Part shown: piece after piece, positions 22,933-35,055 of the stretch
Layout: every line of letters starts with the position of its first letter
Position numbering within the stretch: the first letter of the stretch is position 1
NCBI GenBank assembly: GCA_964034945.1
Contig: OZ035963.1
Span: forward strand, 45,581,332-45,645,331
Direction of reading: 5' to 3'
Length of the DNA stretch: 64,000 nt
Source of the DNA: Chrysopilus asiliformis
Lineage: Eukaryota > Arthropoda > Insecta > Diptera > Rhagionidae
Translations under genes and position numbers: made by a program
Notes under the pieces: model-generated
What the model was told of the DNA's origin: nothing
Databases searched by the model: none
Seen by the model: only the letters and a program-made list of their open reading frames with translations

Positions 22933-23107
22933 AAAATTATACCCCACTCCAAAATTTTCAAAAATTTTAATCGCAGTATGTTTTTTGTTTAACTTCTGAA
23001 ATTTACTTCCATTTGTAATCAGTCTAAAAGAAAATTTTTATAAGTGAATATATTTTTAGGAAGGTTTTTTTATATTTTTGAAGTTTATTTTTATATTTTT
23101 CGACAAA

Positions 23108-23297
23108 ATGATTTCACTTCCTTTAATGCGCTATCGTTGTCCGATATGCCTACAAAAAAAATTAAGTGTTACAATATGTGGACACGTGTTTTGCAGACGT
23201 GTTTGTGAGAGGTATGGTGTTCATGAGAAGATGCGGAATTTGTAACAGAAGAGTAGCCAGATACACGATGCGAAAAATACATTTATATTGTAAGTAA
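23108..23297 (+). pseudogene. RNF4-like RING finger, frameshifted
   Basis: The reading from 23108 gives RYRCPICLQKKL and TICGHVFCRR, with spacing C-x2-C-x9-C-x-H-x2-C, the first zinc ligands of a C3HC4 RING. The frame then shifts by one near 23200. The next frame supplies MRRCGICNRRVARYTMRKIHLYC, i.e. the last C-x2-C pair and the hydrophobic end typical of RNF4/SLX8-type RINGs. A donor-like gtaagt at 23291 and ttttccttag at about 23350 could splice to a terminal codon pair. RING fingers recruit E2 enzymes for ubiquitin transfer. It lies between inverted minisatellites, so it may be a captured host exon. Confidence 0.65.
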
Positions 23298-23671
23298 ATA
23301 TTTTTATATTTAAAGATGTTATTAATATAAATATTTAATTTTTTCCTTAGATTAAACTTTAACAACCAACTCATATAACAAAAGGAAAACAGTAAAAATT
23401 CGAAACTAAAAGAACAAATTTTTATAATTACAAATTTAATAAAATTCAAAACATAAATTGGTTTGAAATATAGTTGTGGTTTTACTTTTTTTTGTTAAAT
23501 GTTGTGAATGTGGTCTTCCGTTGTCTTCCCTCAGTTCCATTGGGAGAAAGGATCAATGCTGACGGTAGTTGGCATATGTTGAGGACCAAACTACAAGCAT
23601 TATTTTGTGGAATACTAGTCGAGAAACGTCAAACGTACGTTTTAAACGTTCGTTTGACGTTTCCCGACAAA

Positions 23672-23856
23672 AAACATACTGCGATTAAAATTTTTGAAAA
23701 TTTTGGAATGGGGTGGTCCTCCGGATTGGTTGGTGGTGGTAAATGGGGTGGCCCTCCGGATTGGTTGGTGGTGGTAAATGGGGTGGCCCTCCGAATTGGT
23801 TGGTGGTGGTAAATGGGGTGGTCCTCCGGATTGGTTGGTGGTAGTAAATGGGGTGG
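23672..23856 (+). repeat. Right inverted minisatellite arm, 35-bp unit
   Basis: Four units with exact 35-base spacing (ggggtgg at 23710, 23745, 23780, 23815 and 23850) of ggggtggtcctccggattgg plus ttggtggtggtaaat, preceded by catactgcgattaaaatttt. It mirrors 22786-22932. Translated in any frame it yields proline/threonine-rich repeats (PPHLPPPTNPE), which are artefacts. Confidence 0.9.
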
Positions 23857-23869
23857 TTGAGACTGCACA

Positions 23870-25890
23870 ATTTTGGTTTGAAACATTTAATGGAGAAAGA
23901 GAAAAATATTTTTTATCGACGTAGTCGCATACCAGACCTGTGGCTTGAATTTCCTAACTCTCAGTGAGACATTTTCACGAAAATTCTCTTTTCTCCCATA
24001 TATTCTAAAAAATTTAGTAATTCGGTGCGAGACAGGTAATTTCCATAGACTTTTACACAGGTATTCGACTGCGGTGATTAAACAATATTTTTCTTCTTCT
24101 TCCTTAAAAGTTTCAAACAAATCGTTTGCAGTCTCTATAAAGCACTTGTTTTCTACTTTTCTGTTACCCTAGTGAGGTTTTTAAAATGTTGTTTTTTTTT
24201 AATGTAGTCGGGTTTTAATTTTTCTTTGTTATTTCTTTTTTTTAACGAGTAAATTAAATTACTTTGATGATATAAACCCGAATTATCTATTTGCCTAATT
24301 TAAAAAAATGAAAAATAAAATAAACCAATTATGTTATTGTGGCACCGAAAGGGAAATTATTGAATAAAAATAGCGAATCGGAAAAATTAAATGAAAATCA
24401 ATTTTCAGTATCTCAATTTCCGTGAAGTGACTACACAAACGGATTGCCTTTTCCTATTTTTAAATCAAAACTACCTTCGATGACAAAATTTATGTATTTA
24501 CGACGATTTACATTTAGATCAATTCGAAAAAGCGAGATTCAAAGTGAAGAAGCAGAAACGCTATGTTTTCCCCGTTTATTGGCAAAATTATTGGCAAAGG
24601 GATTGGAACTAAATGTGGGAGTCGCAAGATTGCTGTAAAAGCCGTAACAAGCTCGGGACGGAATTCCATTAAAGTCAACCGAGGGGGAAAATTGTCGCCC
24701 CTAATTGAGAGTGGTTGGGCGAAGAAGCGTATATCGTCGTGAAACATTAATACCGTTACCAGAACCACAGAAACCAAATGGAAAACGTGCAAGTGGTTTA
24801 GCTAGGGACACTTCTTAAATGGAGAAGTCTCCATACACCATTTCTCGTCTTCCTTGTTGCGGGGTTAGAAAAAATATTGTCGGGCGGGACCTCCCTCTTG
24901 GCGGGCGATAATTGAAAACCAATCCCGAAGGTAACAAGCTTCTAATTCAGTTGTGGCGGATGTTGATGTCGTCGTCTTCAGCGGTTGACTACATCGAGTC
25001 GACAATGATGACGGTATGACAGGATTCGGTCTTTCTGTAAAGGCGAAAACGGTCGGAATCCACTTCGCACGATAGGAAGTTGTAAGGACTAGGAAAGTGC
25101 TGTGATCGTTTCTTTGATGAGTCACATCCTCCTAGACCTGATAGGCTCTATGTGGGTGACGGCGATGACGAAAGCGTCGCGGCTCATCTGCCTAGCTGAG
25201 CATTGTCTAATGAAATCAAGCTGCCGAAGCGCACATAATGCAATAACATTCTTTCGATGAGGCGGTTGGAAAATTTTATTGAGGCTTTTGGTTTATTTTT
25301 CTAGATAAAATTAGGTCTGCGATTAAATGGAATGCGATGAAATGAAAGACAGGAATCCATCTTGCATGAAATCGTATCTGAGTTCTAATAAAGATTAGCC
25401 ATCAGAATGAGAAACAGGAATATCTGCCAGGACTTAAGTTCTCCATTTTGTTTGGAACGTCACTTGTTTGGCTGTAAATTTTTCTAATAGAATCGAAGAA
25501 AAAAAACAAAATACAACATAAGCCTGTTCTGCGTATTGCATTTCGGGGTACACACGGTTTCATGGGAAAATTGAAAGTGCTGGTATGCATTATAAATATT
25601 TAACAATAACATTTTTTCTTGACAGACATATTGCTATTTCTTTTTTCTCTCTTTGGATTGATTTTCGATTTTAAAGCTTGTTTTACAAACAAAAAGAAAT
25701 ATACTACAGGCAAATCGTTTTTATGAAAAACACGCGCCATAATTTCTCCAAGAAATATGCCGCAGTCGAAAATTTTAGTATTTCAACGTCAAATATATAC
25801 TTAAATTGAAAGCCTCACTTGATTTGAAGAAGTAAACTTATTAATTGGCTCGAAATTTTCCGGACACGTTTAAAATTCTCCCGAACGTCC
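23870..25890. other. No recognisable feature; slightly GC-richer block
   Basis: About 2 kb. The part at 24430-25250 is less AT-rich and contains words such as gacggcgatgacgaaagcgt. No frame there has a motif that I can name. It could be untranslated or regulatory sequence of a neighbouring gene. Confidence 0.3.
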
Positions 25891-25892
25891 CC

Positions 25893-26125
25893 GAACGTTT
25901 ACACCTGACACTTTATTCCGTACATTTTACACTTCGACACTCAATTTACGTTCCATTGAAACAAAATTCAGAAATTTATTCCTGAACGACACTCGAACCC
26001 GAATTTTATCATATAAAACAGTCGGAATAAATTCAAATGTTGACGACTTTTGTTAAGTGATTTTATTCTGTGATAGATGAATAAAATTTTCGGAACAAAT
26101 TCTGAATTATGTTGATAAAAATTGA
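25893..26125 (+). repeat. Copy of the 58.6-kb MITE, ends decayed
   Basis: Shares gtttacacctgacactttat, aaaattcagaaat, gatagatgaataaaatt and cggaacaaattct with 58571-58809, in the same order and orientation. It contains an extra segment after the first block. Confidence 0.75.
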
Positions 26126-26129
26126 AAAT

Positions 26130-26877
26130 TCGACAACTAATTGAGGTAGAAAGTTGAAATTTTACGCAGAACAAGCTTTTATTAAAAAGCGAACTATGTC
26201 CGTAAGAAAATCGAAACACCGACAATGTTAAAAACACATAATGTAAATTTAGCATTAGTTGGATTATATAATGGAAAAATCCCCTGAACTTTCGTGCTCC
26301 ACTTTCGAAATTTACGCAAAATGGCACTTGTTCAGTAGAGGGACACTATGCTTTTATAGCATAAATGTCCAATTTATATGTGTTGAATTACCACTACTCG
26401 CAATTTTTTGGTCTCTTATTGCACATAAAAACAAAAACTGAGAGATCTGCACTCACGTTCTCAGTGGTGAGCTGATGTCATATGAACACAGTTAACCACA
26501 AAATTGTGTTTTCAAATAAATTCTCGACATTTATATTTTCGTCTTATTTTATTAATTGTTCTCATGAATAAAAGAGTCTACACTAACAAATGGAATAGAA
26601 TGGCAAAGCGCCATTATAAGCGCTCAAGTTTTTCTTTTGCAAATGTAATCATATTTTAAACACTGAAAATTTCCATTATTGTCTACAATACCTAAAAATT
26701 TTTTTTACAAATCTGAATCAGGGTTCATTATTGAAAATAAAATGTAAAAGATATTTAGTTCATGACGTGAATTTTTGTACTTCCCTGTACATCGATCAAC
26801 CATAGGAAAAAAGGGACACACAACCTCTCGTATCAACAGTAAAAATGCTACTGAACTGAACGAATAAAGCTAGAACG
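26130..26877. other. No recognisable feature
   Basis: AT-rich, with short frames only. Confidence 0.35.
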
Positions 26878-27232
26878 AACCTGAATCGTACGTCGATGCG
26901 TCCGTCATACGTCCGTCCGGTTGACAGTTTTATGCGGTGACAGTTCGGTACGGCAACGAATCTGGAGTTAACTCATTGTTTTGCACTTCTTTTATTAGTT
27001 TATCGTCGAAACAATTACTTTCAATTTGTTCCATACTTAAATTGCTTAAATCGTAAAAAAACTTTTTTGCGACATGACATTTCTGTGCGTTGCCGCATGT
27101 AAAAGTAGAAAGTCGACCTACTCTATGCGGTTGCCGCATGGGAAAACGTATTATTAGGGGAGTACTCATAGCAGCCCGTTGATTTTACTCGAACTGTCAA
27201 CGTGACGGACGCATCGACGTACGATTCAGGTT
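26878..27232. mobile_element. 355-bp MITE with 30-bp inverted ends
   Basis: aacctgaatcgtacgtcgat and the following gcgtccgtca are an exact inverse of 27203-27232. Subterminal ttgacag/ctgtcaa words are also inverted. No clear target duplication. A 79-codon minus-strand frame inside has no recognisable motif. Confidence 0.75.
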
Positions 27233-27241
27233 TTAGCTTAA

Positions 27242-27463
27242 AGCTCAACCACAATTACGCGTGCGTGCGTGCCCCACCCTCGCGGTGAAAGTAAAAACTA
27301 CGCATTTATATGAGTAAATGTATAATTGCGCGTTGCTCAGACGCGTTGCCGCGTCCCTGCCGCGTAGAGTAGGCTCAGTCTTTACTTTTAGACGCGGTGA
27401 CAACTACTAGATGCCAAAACAAAATAATGCCGCACGCACGCACGCGTAATTGTGGTTGAGGCT
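27242..27463. mobile_element. 222-bp MITE, TAA (or 8-bp) duplication
   Basis: The ends agctcaaccacaattacgcg and the complement, agcctcaaccacaattacgcg, differ by one base indel and continue as gtgcgtgcgtg. TAA lies on both sides (27239-27241 and 27464-27466). The flanks can also be read as an 8-bp duplication gcttaaag, which would suggest hAT. The core tcaaccacaatt is shared with the TAA-flanked element at 50894-51450, so the Harbinger reading is preferred. Confidence 0.7.
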
Positions 27464-27469
27464 TAAAGC

Positions 27470-27801
27470 GTCTGACTAATAGAATTCACTCATGTTTCGC
27501 TTACTGTTTGATATTTGCACAAGTTTTTACGGAAAACAACTTAAACTGTGACAATTTTGGTCATAATTGCGTAAAATTCTCTGTCGCTATAGATAAAAAT
27601 GTTAAGCATGTGAGAAGCTGAGGAGCCAAAGCTGGACGACTCTGTTTTAGAGTTTCGGTATATAGTGGTTTGAATATGCGGCACGCACATTTTATATTTA
27701 GCCCTTCATATGTAACCCTAGTGACGTAAGAGGGCGCGTGGGTTACGATTATAGCCAAATTTAATTTTGTTGTCGAACATACTTTTTCAATATAATAGCC
27801 C
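27470..27801. other. No recognisable feature
   Basis: Short spacer between the MITE pair and the foldback element. Confidence 0.35.
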
Positions 27802-29533
27802 GGGAGCCGTAGAACAAAAAATAACAACGAACAGTTGACGGGACGAAATATGTTTGAATACCTGGATCTTGATCTAACTAAGAAAAAATTCTTCTACGGC
27901 GACCTTCCAAAGTGGTGCTAAATGGGTGACAGATCGCGTTTTATACCGCGGTTTCGTTGTTAAAAAAAAACGACGAGTTAACGGGACAAAATTTATTGCA
28001 GGATGTAGATCTTGGTCCAACTAAGAAAAAAATGTTCTACGGCGACCTTGTCAGGTGGTGCTAAATGGGTGAAAGATCGCGTTTTATACCGCGGTTTCGT
28101 TGTTAAAAAAAAAACGACGAGTTAACGGGACAAAATTTGTTGCAGCATCTAGATCTTGGTCCAACTAAGAAAAAAATGTTCTACGGCAACTTTGTCAGGT
28201 GGTGCTAAATGGGCGACAGATCGCGTTTTATACCGCGGTTTCGTTGTTAAAAAAAAACGAGGAGTTAACGGGACAAAATTTATTGCAGGATCTAGATCTT
28301 GGTCCAACTAAGAAAAAAATGTTCTACGGCGACCTTGTCAGGTGGTGCTAAATGGGTGACAGATCGCGATAAATGACATACGTTTTAGTATTTTGGCAAG
28401 AGTTCAGTTTAGCGACAATGACGCTACAGATTTTTGGTGTATAGGGAGGGATAGAGGGAGGCATCCCCTATCCAAAATGTGTATTTTTAGCCGTCGCTCG
28501 CCCCCCTTGCCCCCTCCAGGGGTCCTCAAACTTTGTATGAAACTTTTTTCTGGGGGGTGGTAGGGGGGTGTGTGGTACCTCAAATGAAAGGTAATGAAGA
28601 GTACATTCCAAAAATATATAGCATGATGGGATTTCCCCCCTCACCCATCGATTTATACCCCTTTTATACCCCTTCGTGGGGTAAATCGAAGGGTGAGGGG
28701 GAAATCCCATCATGCTATATATTTTTGGAATGTACTCTTCATTACCTTTCATTTGAGGTACCACACACCCCCCTACCACCCCCCAGAAAAAAGTTTCATA
28801 CAAAGTTTGAGGACCCCTGGAGGGGGCAAGGGGGGCGAGCGACGGCTAAAAATACACATTTTGGATAGGGGATGCCTCCCTCTATCCCTCCCTATACACC
28901 AAAAATCTGTAGCGTCATTGTCGCTAAACTGAACTCTTGCCAAAATACTAAAACGTATGTCATTTATCGCGATCTGTCACCCATTTAGCACCACCTGACA
29001 AGGTCGCCGTAGAACATTTTTTTCTTAGTTGGACCAAGATCTACATCCTGCAATAAATTTTGTCCCGTTAACTCGTCGTTTTTTTTAACAACGAAACCGC
29101 GGTATAAAACGCGATCTGTCACCCATTTAGCACCACCTGACAAAGTTGCCGTAGAACATTTTTTTCTTAGTTGGACCAAGATCTAGATGCTACAACAAAT
29201 TTTGTCCCGTTAACTTGTCGTTTTTTTTTTAACAACGAAACCGCGGTATAAAACGCGATCTGTCACCCATTTAGCACCACCTGACAAGGTTGCTGTAGAA
29301 CATTTTTTTCTTAGTTGGACCAAGATCTAGATCCTGCAATAAATTTTGTCCCGTTAACTCCTCGTTTTTTTTTAACAACGAAACCGCGGTATAAAACGCG
29401 ATCTGTCACCCATTTAGCACCACCTGACAAGGTTGCTGTAGAAGAATTTTTTCTTAGTTAGATCAAGATCCAGGTATTCAAACATATTTCGTCCCGTCAA
29501 CTGTTCGTTGTTATTTTTTGTTCTACGGCTCCC
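27802..29533. mobile_element. 1.7-kb foldback element with tandem repeats in its arms
   Basis: An almost complete palindrome: gggagccgtagaacaaaaaa at the left matches the complement of the right end, and the arms (about 27802-28662 and 28677-29533) stay paired nearly to the centre. Each arm carries four units of about 143 bp (ctaaatggg at 27918, 28061, 28205 and 28348 on the left) containing gacagatcgcgttttatacc and cgacgagttaacgggac. The loop is only about 15 bases (near 28663-28676). Both strands therefore encode the same spurious peptide (MYETFFWGVVGGC). No convincing target duplication. Confidence 0.9.
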
Positions 29534-31670
29534 GCTCTATAAGTGGATCGACTGTTAATTAGTTTATATTAATTCCTGAAATGAAGCTGGCTCATCGGTT
29601 ATAATTTGAAATTACTATTCTGATATTCAATTTGAAAATTAATTTGTATTTAAGTAATGGACTATTAAGAATCATTACTATGGGTTCTAGTTTCAACATC
29701 AATGCATTTATGAAATTTGAAAAGAAAATTAAAATGAAAACACAATAAGGTCAATTTCTTAAGAAAGGTCGGCTACGCGCCTTTTCGAGGGATTAATTTG
29801 GAATAGTTCAATTTCAATATTAGTTTTTTTACCCCTAAAAACCCCCTGAAGAAATTTGCTCCTCTAAAAACGCATTTTAGTTCCCCCCAAAATTAGGGAC
29901 AAAACCCCAAGTTGGCAACCCTGGAGTCGTAGACCTTCTAAGAGAGGTAAGAAGTGACAGAAAGGTAAAAAGTAGGTGGTTGACTTATACTTGGAAATAG
30001 GAGTGGTATGCATGAACAATAATTGAACAGCTTTTTTCCAAAGATCGCGAGAAGTAGCGAGTATAGCGCCCCGGAGGAATCCATAAAAATGTTTAGGAAA
30101 TTTACCATCGAAGATTTCTTTTTTCGGTATTCCTGATCGTAATCAACGTGTCGTATTGCTCCAGGAGGTCGTTACAACCATTCGACTATGGGCCTCAGAC
30201 CATCAAACTCAAACCATTCGCCCTCTGTAATGTTTACGTGCAGTTCTTTGTTTTTACGATATACACGTAATCACGATGGTTTAACGCTGCGATGTTTAGA
30301 AGATTTCATTGGATAAAACCTGAATTCATGGAATGGCGAGGGTGATGTTTTTGTTTGCTGTACTTTTATGTCTTGTTCAATAGTACCTTGTTCAAGATAA
30401 CATGGCCAGAACCTAACTTAGTGAATCGGTTCCGGTGAACTAAAGAATGAACTCCCACCGATAAAATTACTTAATAAGGGAAACCTACATTTATATGATT
30501 GAAATGAAAGAAATTGTAGCACCTTACGGACACACTTTCTTCTATGTTGCTTTTAGTTTTCTTTACCACAAAAATTTTTTCTCCTTTTATTAGGCTCGCC
30601 ATGAAAAGTAATGGGCTCGGGAAATGGGGGAATTTGTGACTGTTATAAGCTATAGTCTAAAGGTGAACACGTGTTGCGATGATTTGAACATGGGCAGCAT
30701 TTTTTTTTTGTGTTTTGAACTTAATGTGGCTAATTTGTCGAAGAAAATTTACGAAAGAAAATAAATCCGACTTATAAACAATATGATCTATGAATATGCA
30801 ATTAATTTTCCATTTTGCACAAGTTTTGGATATTTACGAGTTTATATATTTATGACCGATTGATATTTCTGCTATAATTGAATAACTTTTTAACACCGGA
30901 TAATGGTGATTTTGAAGGAATGTGGGCCTGTCGTTGCCTGGTCAATTCTGTATACGCTTAGAAATTCAGAAAAAAATCCAAAAATATGAGGATTGTTTCG
31001 TAAGAATGGAAAAATTCGGGGTATAGGCATTACAATTTAAATGAGTATTTTAAAGATCTAAGCATCGGTAAATGTTCAGATCTTTAAAATATTTATTCAC
31101 TGCGGTGATGACTTTATATTCGCTGGACTGAATATGCGAATCTCAAAAAGACTACGTCAAAGAAAGATTTTCGAAAAATACGTAACTTTTTCCTTTTATA
31201 CAGGGTTGTGCGAAACGATTTAAAAAATAGTTTTTACGTAAAAAAACTAGTAAAAATCTAGAAAATAGGACATCGCATTCAATTAGGCGCAACGCTAGTA
31301 CCAAAATGTCCAGCAAATTTGTTCAGTTTGGTTGATCAGAGTCAAAGGTCATCTCATAACTAATGCCACTTTGTGAATATTGGCCACGGCCAGGTCAGAC
31401 TAGAGCAGTGGCGTGTGGTCTGAAGTGCAGAAGATGCAGAGCAGACCCTGATGAGCATTTCCCGAAAAGTAATCAAATCAAATAATATCATAGTTTTGAT
31501 GTCAAGGAAAAATTAATGAACGAAATTCAGAGACAGCAAAATGAAGTCAGGAAGCAGTAAATCTGTTGTGATTTCCTATGGCTGCTTTAAATTGCCTTGT
31601 GTGCGGAGTATAAAGCTGCACCTATTTGAAGATATCTTGAGAAGAGTAACATAGGGGAGACCGGGGCTAT
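29534..31670. other. No recognisable feature
   Basis: About 2.1 kb, AT-rich. No repeat ends and no protein similarity that I can support. Confidence 0.4.
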
Positions 31671-31675
31671 TCCGA

Positions 31676-32302
31676 ACACAGCAGTTTTCTTCTATTTGAG
31701 TGTGCGCGCGTTTGTGATGAGCTAGAGAGCGGAAATTTTAGGTGAAGCTGGCTTTCGGCACGGTAAACGAACGTCAGTAGTTGCGCACCATTCTCGGCAA
31801 TGCGACGCCATATTTGTTTGTTTTTGTTTTTTCGTGCGTTCGCTGAAAATATTTTCTGCGCAGAAAGTTTCGATTTCTGAGAGTTATTTCAAAGTTTTCA
31901 TTGTGAATTTTTGTACACAAGGTAAGTTATTAGTGCTCTTTCGGAATGAAATATAGTTTAGTCGATCAGTTCGTGTATTTCTGTTGAGCGCATTTCTGAC
32001 TGCGAAAAATGGGTGTGGGGCTATTCTGTACATTTTCGGTGGGGCTGATTCGAACGCGATTTTTTACATGTGTTTCGGTGTTTTCGGCCGCTCCAAGAAA
32101 TCAACGCAAAAATTAATACGAACATATTTGTTTCTATGTGATGGTAATGAAGTCATAAATAAAAACAAATGAGTTTTTTAACAAAATTTCCTTTTTTTTA
32201 TTTTTTATTCACCTCTTTTCTACATTTCTCGCCTTGAAAACCGCCTCAAAACACTAATCTCGCTTTTGTGCGAATTAGCCCCACCGTGGGGCTGATTCGA
32301 AC
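31676..32302. repeat. Cluster of ggggct.attcgaac motifs, possible element
   Basis: ggggctattccgaaca at 31677, tggggctattctgtac at about 32017, ggggctgattcgaacg at about 32042, an inverted gtgcgaattagcccc at about 32268 and tggggctgattcgaacg at about 32285. The first and fourth could be the imperfect ends of an element of about 600 bp. Confidence 0.4.
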
Positions 32303-32726
32303 GAAAATTCATATTTCATTAATCGACCAAAAAAGCCTATTTGCGATGCTCCGACGGGTTAACAATGTTCTTGGAAGTTGTAGAGCACAGAATTTTCTAT
32401 AAGATAGATCATTTTTCGAAATTGAAATCGCCGACATCCAGCCACCAGGACGGCCGAAACACAAAACGTTCGGAATATCCCCGGTCACCCCTAATATATC
32501 GATTTACGGTGAAAAGCAAAAATGTACAATACAAAATTTTGTTGTCTTTATTTTTCATTTAAATAATTTTTTGCTCCATTTTCACGAAAATTTTATCATG
32601 ATTTTCGACACCTTTGTTGAAAAGCTGAATTAGAGGCATGAACTGAACTAAAATCATATAAAAACTAAAAAATGAAGCAATAGGCATTTTTAATCGTCGC
32701 ATGACGATTAAAAAGTGTATATGAAA

Positions 32727-32855
32727 CTTTTTTTTTTGGAGAGATGGTTGGAGGGCATTATGTCCTCTTAAATGAAAGGTTCCGAAGAGTAAACTTCAAA
32801 AATATATATCTTGATAGGTTTCGTAGGGGTGGGTATCCACGAATATTTTCCATAG
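32727..32855. repeat. Sequence related to the foldback centre
   Basis: ggagagatggttggagggc, then taaatgaaaggttccgaagagt and tcaaaaatatatatcttgat follow the same order as ggggggtggtaggggggtg, caaatgaaaggtaatgaaga and ccaaaaatatatagcatgat at 28552-28628. It is a diverged copy of whatever forms the foldback core. Confidence 0.55.
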
Positions 32856-32959
32856 CTCTACAAATGTGCAAAGTTTCATTAAAATCGGAGAGTGACACTT
32901 CCGTAGTATTGCTTGTCAGTGTTATATTTTTTATTTGCCCGAATTTGTGCAAAATCCCC

Positions 32960-34920
32960 CACAGTAATGTTCAATTACATCAGTAAATAAATTCGGCGTT
33001 TATATGTGCCCCAAAGGATTATTCAACGGCCATTACTTGCTAACCATTTTCCATTTAACTTCATTCCGGTTTAATGGGGTTCAACTAAGAAATGGTTTCG
33101 TGTTCGAAAATAACTATAAATATAAAGGATTTAATATTATTAAGCCCAAAGTTTCTTCATCGTTTAAATATGCTAAGCTCTTTCTTTCATCGTTATCCCT
33201 CACTATGAAGTGATCCAGTAATGACTCGTTCAATTTGTCGTATTTTCGACGAACTTTTTTTCTGTCGCATGATTTTTTAATATAACTTATATATATATTT
33301 GTGATTAGCTAAACTTACTAATTACGTGAATGAGAATCCATTCAACTTCCCGCTTATTTAGTACTGCTCAGGTTTAGGTGAAAGAATACCGGACTCCTTG
33401 ATTATGATGAGCCTATATCATATATTCTGGCCGTCTTGAGACCATTTGTATAACTACAATACTCATAGCGTTGATCTCTTTCAACAGTTCTATAGTAGAA
33501 CTCGTTACAAGCCGTCCTTTATTCACATAACATACAGACATATGAACACATAACAACGAGACAGGAATGAGAAAAACTGAATACACACTCCATCAAACAT
33601 TTACGTGGGATTCGGCAGTGTCAAGTATTATCACATCATGTGGCTGACCCATTTCCATCACCATTCAGCGAGGATCGTGACCAAATCCTTAAGTACTCGT
33701 CCTTAAAGCGGAGTTGGAGTACAGAAAACTGCTATTATGCTTCGAATGAACGACTATATCAGCGCCTTTGGCACAGTAATTTCCGGGAATCTGGGCAACC
33801 AAAATGATTTTCATCGAGTCTGCAGAACATTTTGATATTGCACACTTTCGGAAAATTTCCATGATTTTTTTCTAATAGAAATCCGCTTCAAGCTTCACGT
33901 GGAATATTGAAGAAAAGTTTAAAAAAAGAACTATTTTTTTGAAAACAACAAAATATTAAATTTTGGCCGAAAGGTTTTTTTATTTGACAAATTATTTCTT
34001 ACTATTAATGTCTAACAATGATGGCCACCTCGACTGTTCTTGACGAACCGCATTCTGTCGACCCCAGTTTTTGTCGACTTTTTCGAGTAAGTCTAGCGGT
34101 ACTTCCGCTGTAACTCACTCAGTACAGTATTCCAGGATGTCAATTGTTTTTGGTTTCTCAGCATACACCAACCACCTCACATATCCGCACAAGAAATAAT
34201 CGAGGGGTGTATTTTATGAGCAGCATTCTCCAACGGATTCAGTTCATAAACCGAAATACTTTCTTGTGTTTAAATAACTTGCTACAACTTTGGATACATT
34301 GGAAGAAGTGCGGCTGAGAGAAACAACATTAATTGTTCAAATACGTTTCGTGACGGAATTAGTCATTCTAACCCTAAAACTCACCCATGTATTCCTGATA
34401 TCTCCACGTATATAATCGAGCTAAAAGGATCTTATCTGATTTCTTATTCTAGATAGCAAGTTAAGAGATGTCAACCTCTTAACTTTCGTCCTGAATTTCT
34501 TTACGATTTTGCCATTCTGAAAACAAAGTTAGCAAATGGTTCTAACCTCAAAAACCTTTTTACTTAACTACTAATCCACACCTGCCATGAATGCCGTCAG
34601 TGTCGCTGTTACGTCTGATATTATGTCTAGTGAAGATTGAAATGTCAGCTAGTACGACAGAAAAGTCTAACATTTTTTGCTGACATCTTTGCTAACAGAA
34701 ATGGTAACAGAAATGGAATTTAAGATGGCGGATTCTAATTTTTCACATGCAGAGCGCTCCGTTCTATAAACGAATACTGTTTAAAAGTAATTTTTACAAA
34801 GAAATTATTTGAAAAAGGCATCGTGGGAGCAGCTGGAGGCCGAATTTCATTTTAGTACGGAGATTTTAAAGAAAAAAGTGAAATCACAGATCGTCATATT
34901 TACTACTCTGAGTTGTTTAC
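32960..34920. other. No recognisable feature
   Basis: About 2 kb, AT-rich, with nothing supported. Confidence 0.4.
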
Positions 34921-34924
34921 TGCT

Positions 34925-35055
34925 CAACGCATTTCTGGAACTGAAATGTCATGCCAGAATCAGCAGCCCACCTACGTCACAACAGAATTTTCTAATGACA
35001 TTTATGTTAACAGTCCTGTCAACGTTTCCGGCAGGTCTGGATGGCGTGTAAGAGG
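34925..35055 (+). repeat. Dispersed repeat, inverted copy of 18.7 kb
   Basis: Complementary to 18704-18840, with about 120 bp of near-identity (gccagaatcagcagcccacc, then acgtcacaacagaattttct). See that entry. Confidence 0.75.

Noticed and set aside
23629..23886. Proline-rich frame PPHLPPPTNPE
   Set aside because: Translation of the 35-bp minisatellite.
24430..25250. GC-richer block as exon or gene
   Set aside because: No frame with a recognisable motif or consistent splice sites.
27236..27468. hAT element with 8-bp duplication gcttaaag
   Set aside because: Possible, but the TAA reading is preferred because of the end similarity to the TAA-flanked element at 50894.
28468..28932. Identical 111-codon frames on both strands (MYETFFWGVV)
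   Set aside because: Consequence of the palindrome. The same sequence is read from each arm, and there is no similarity to known proteins.
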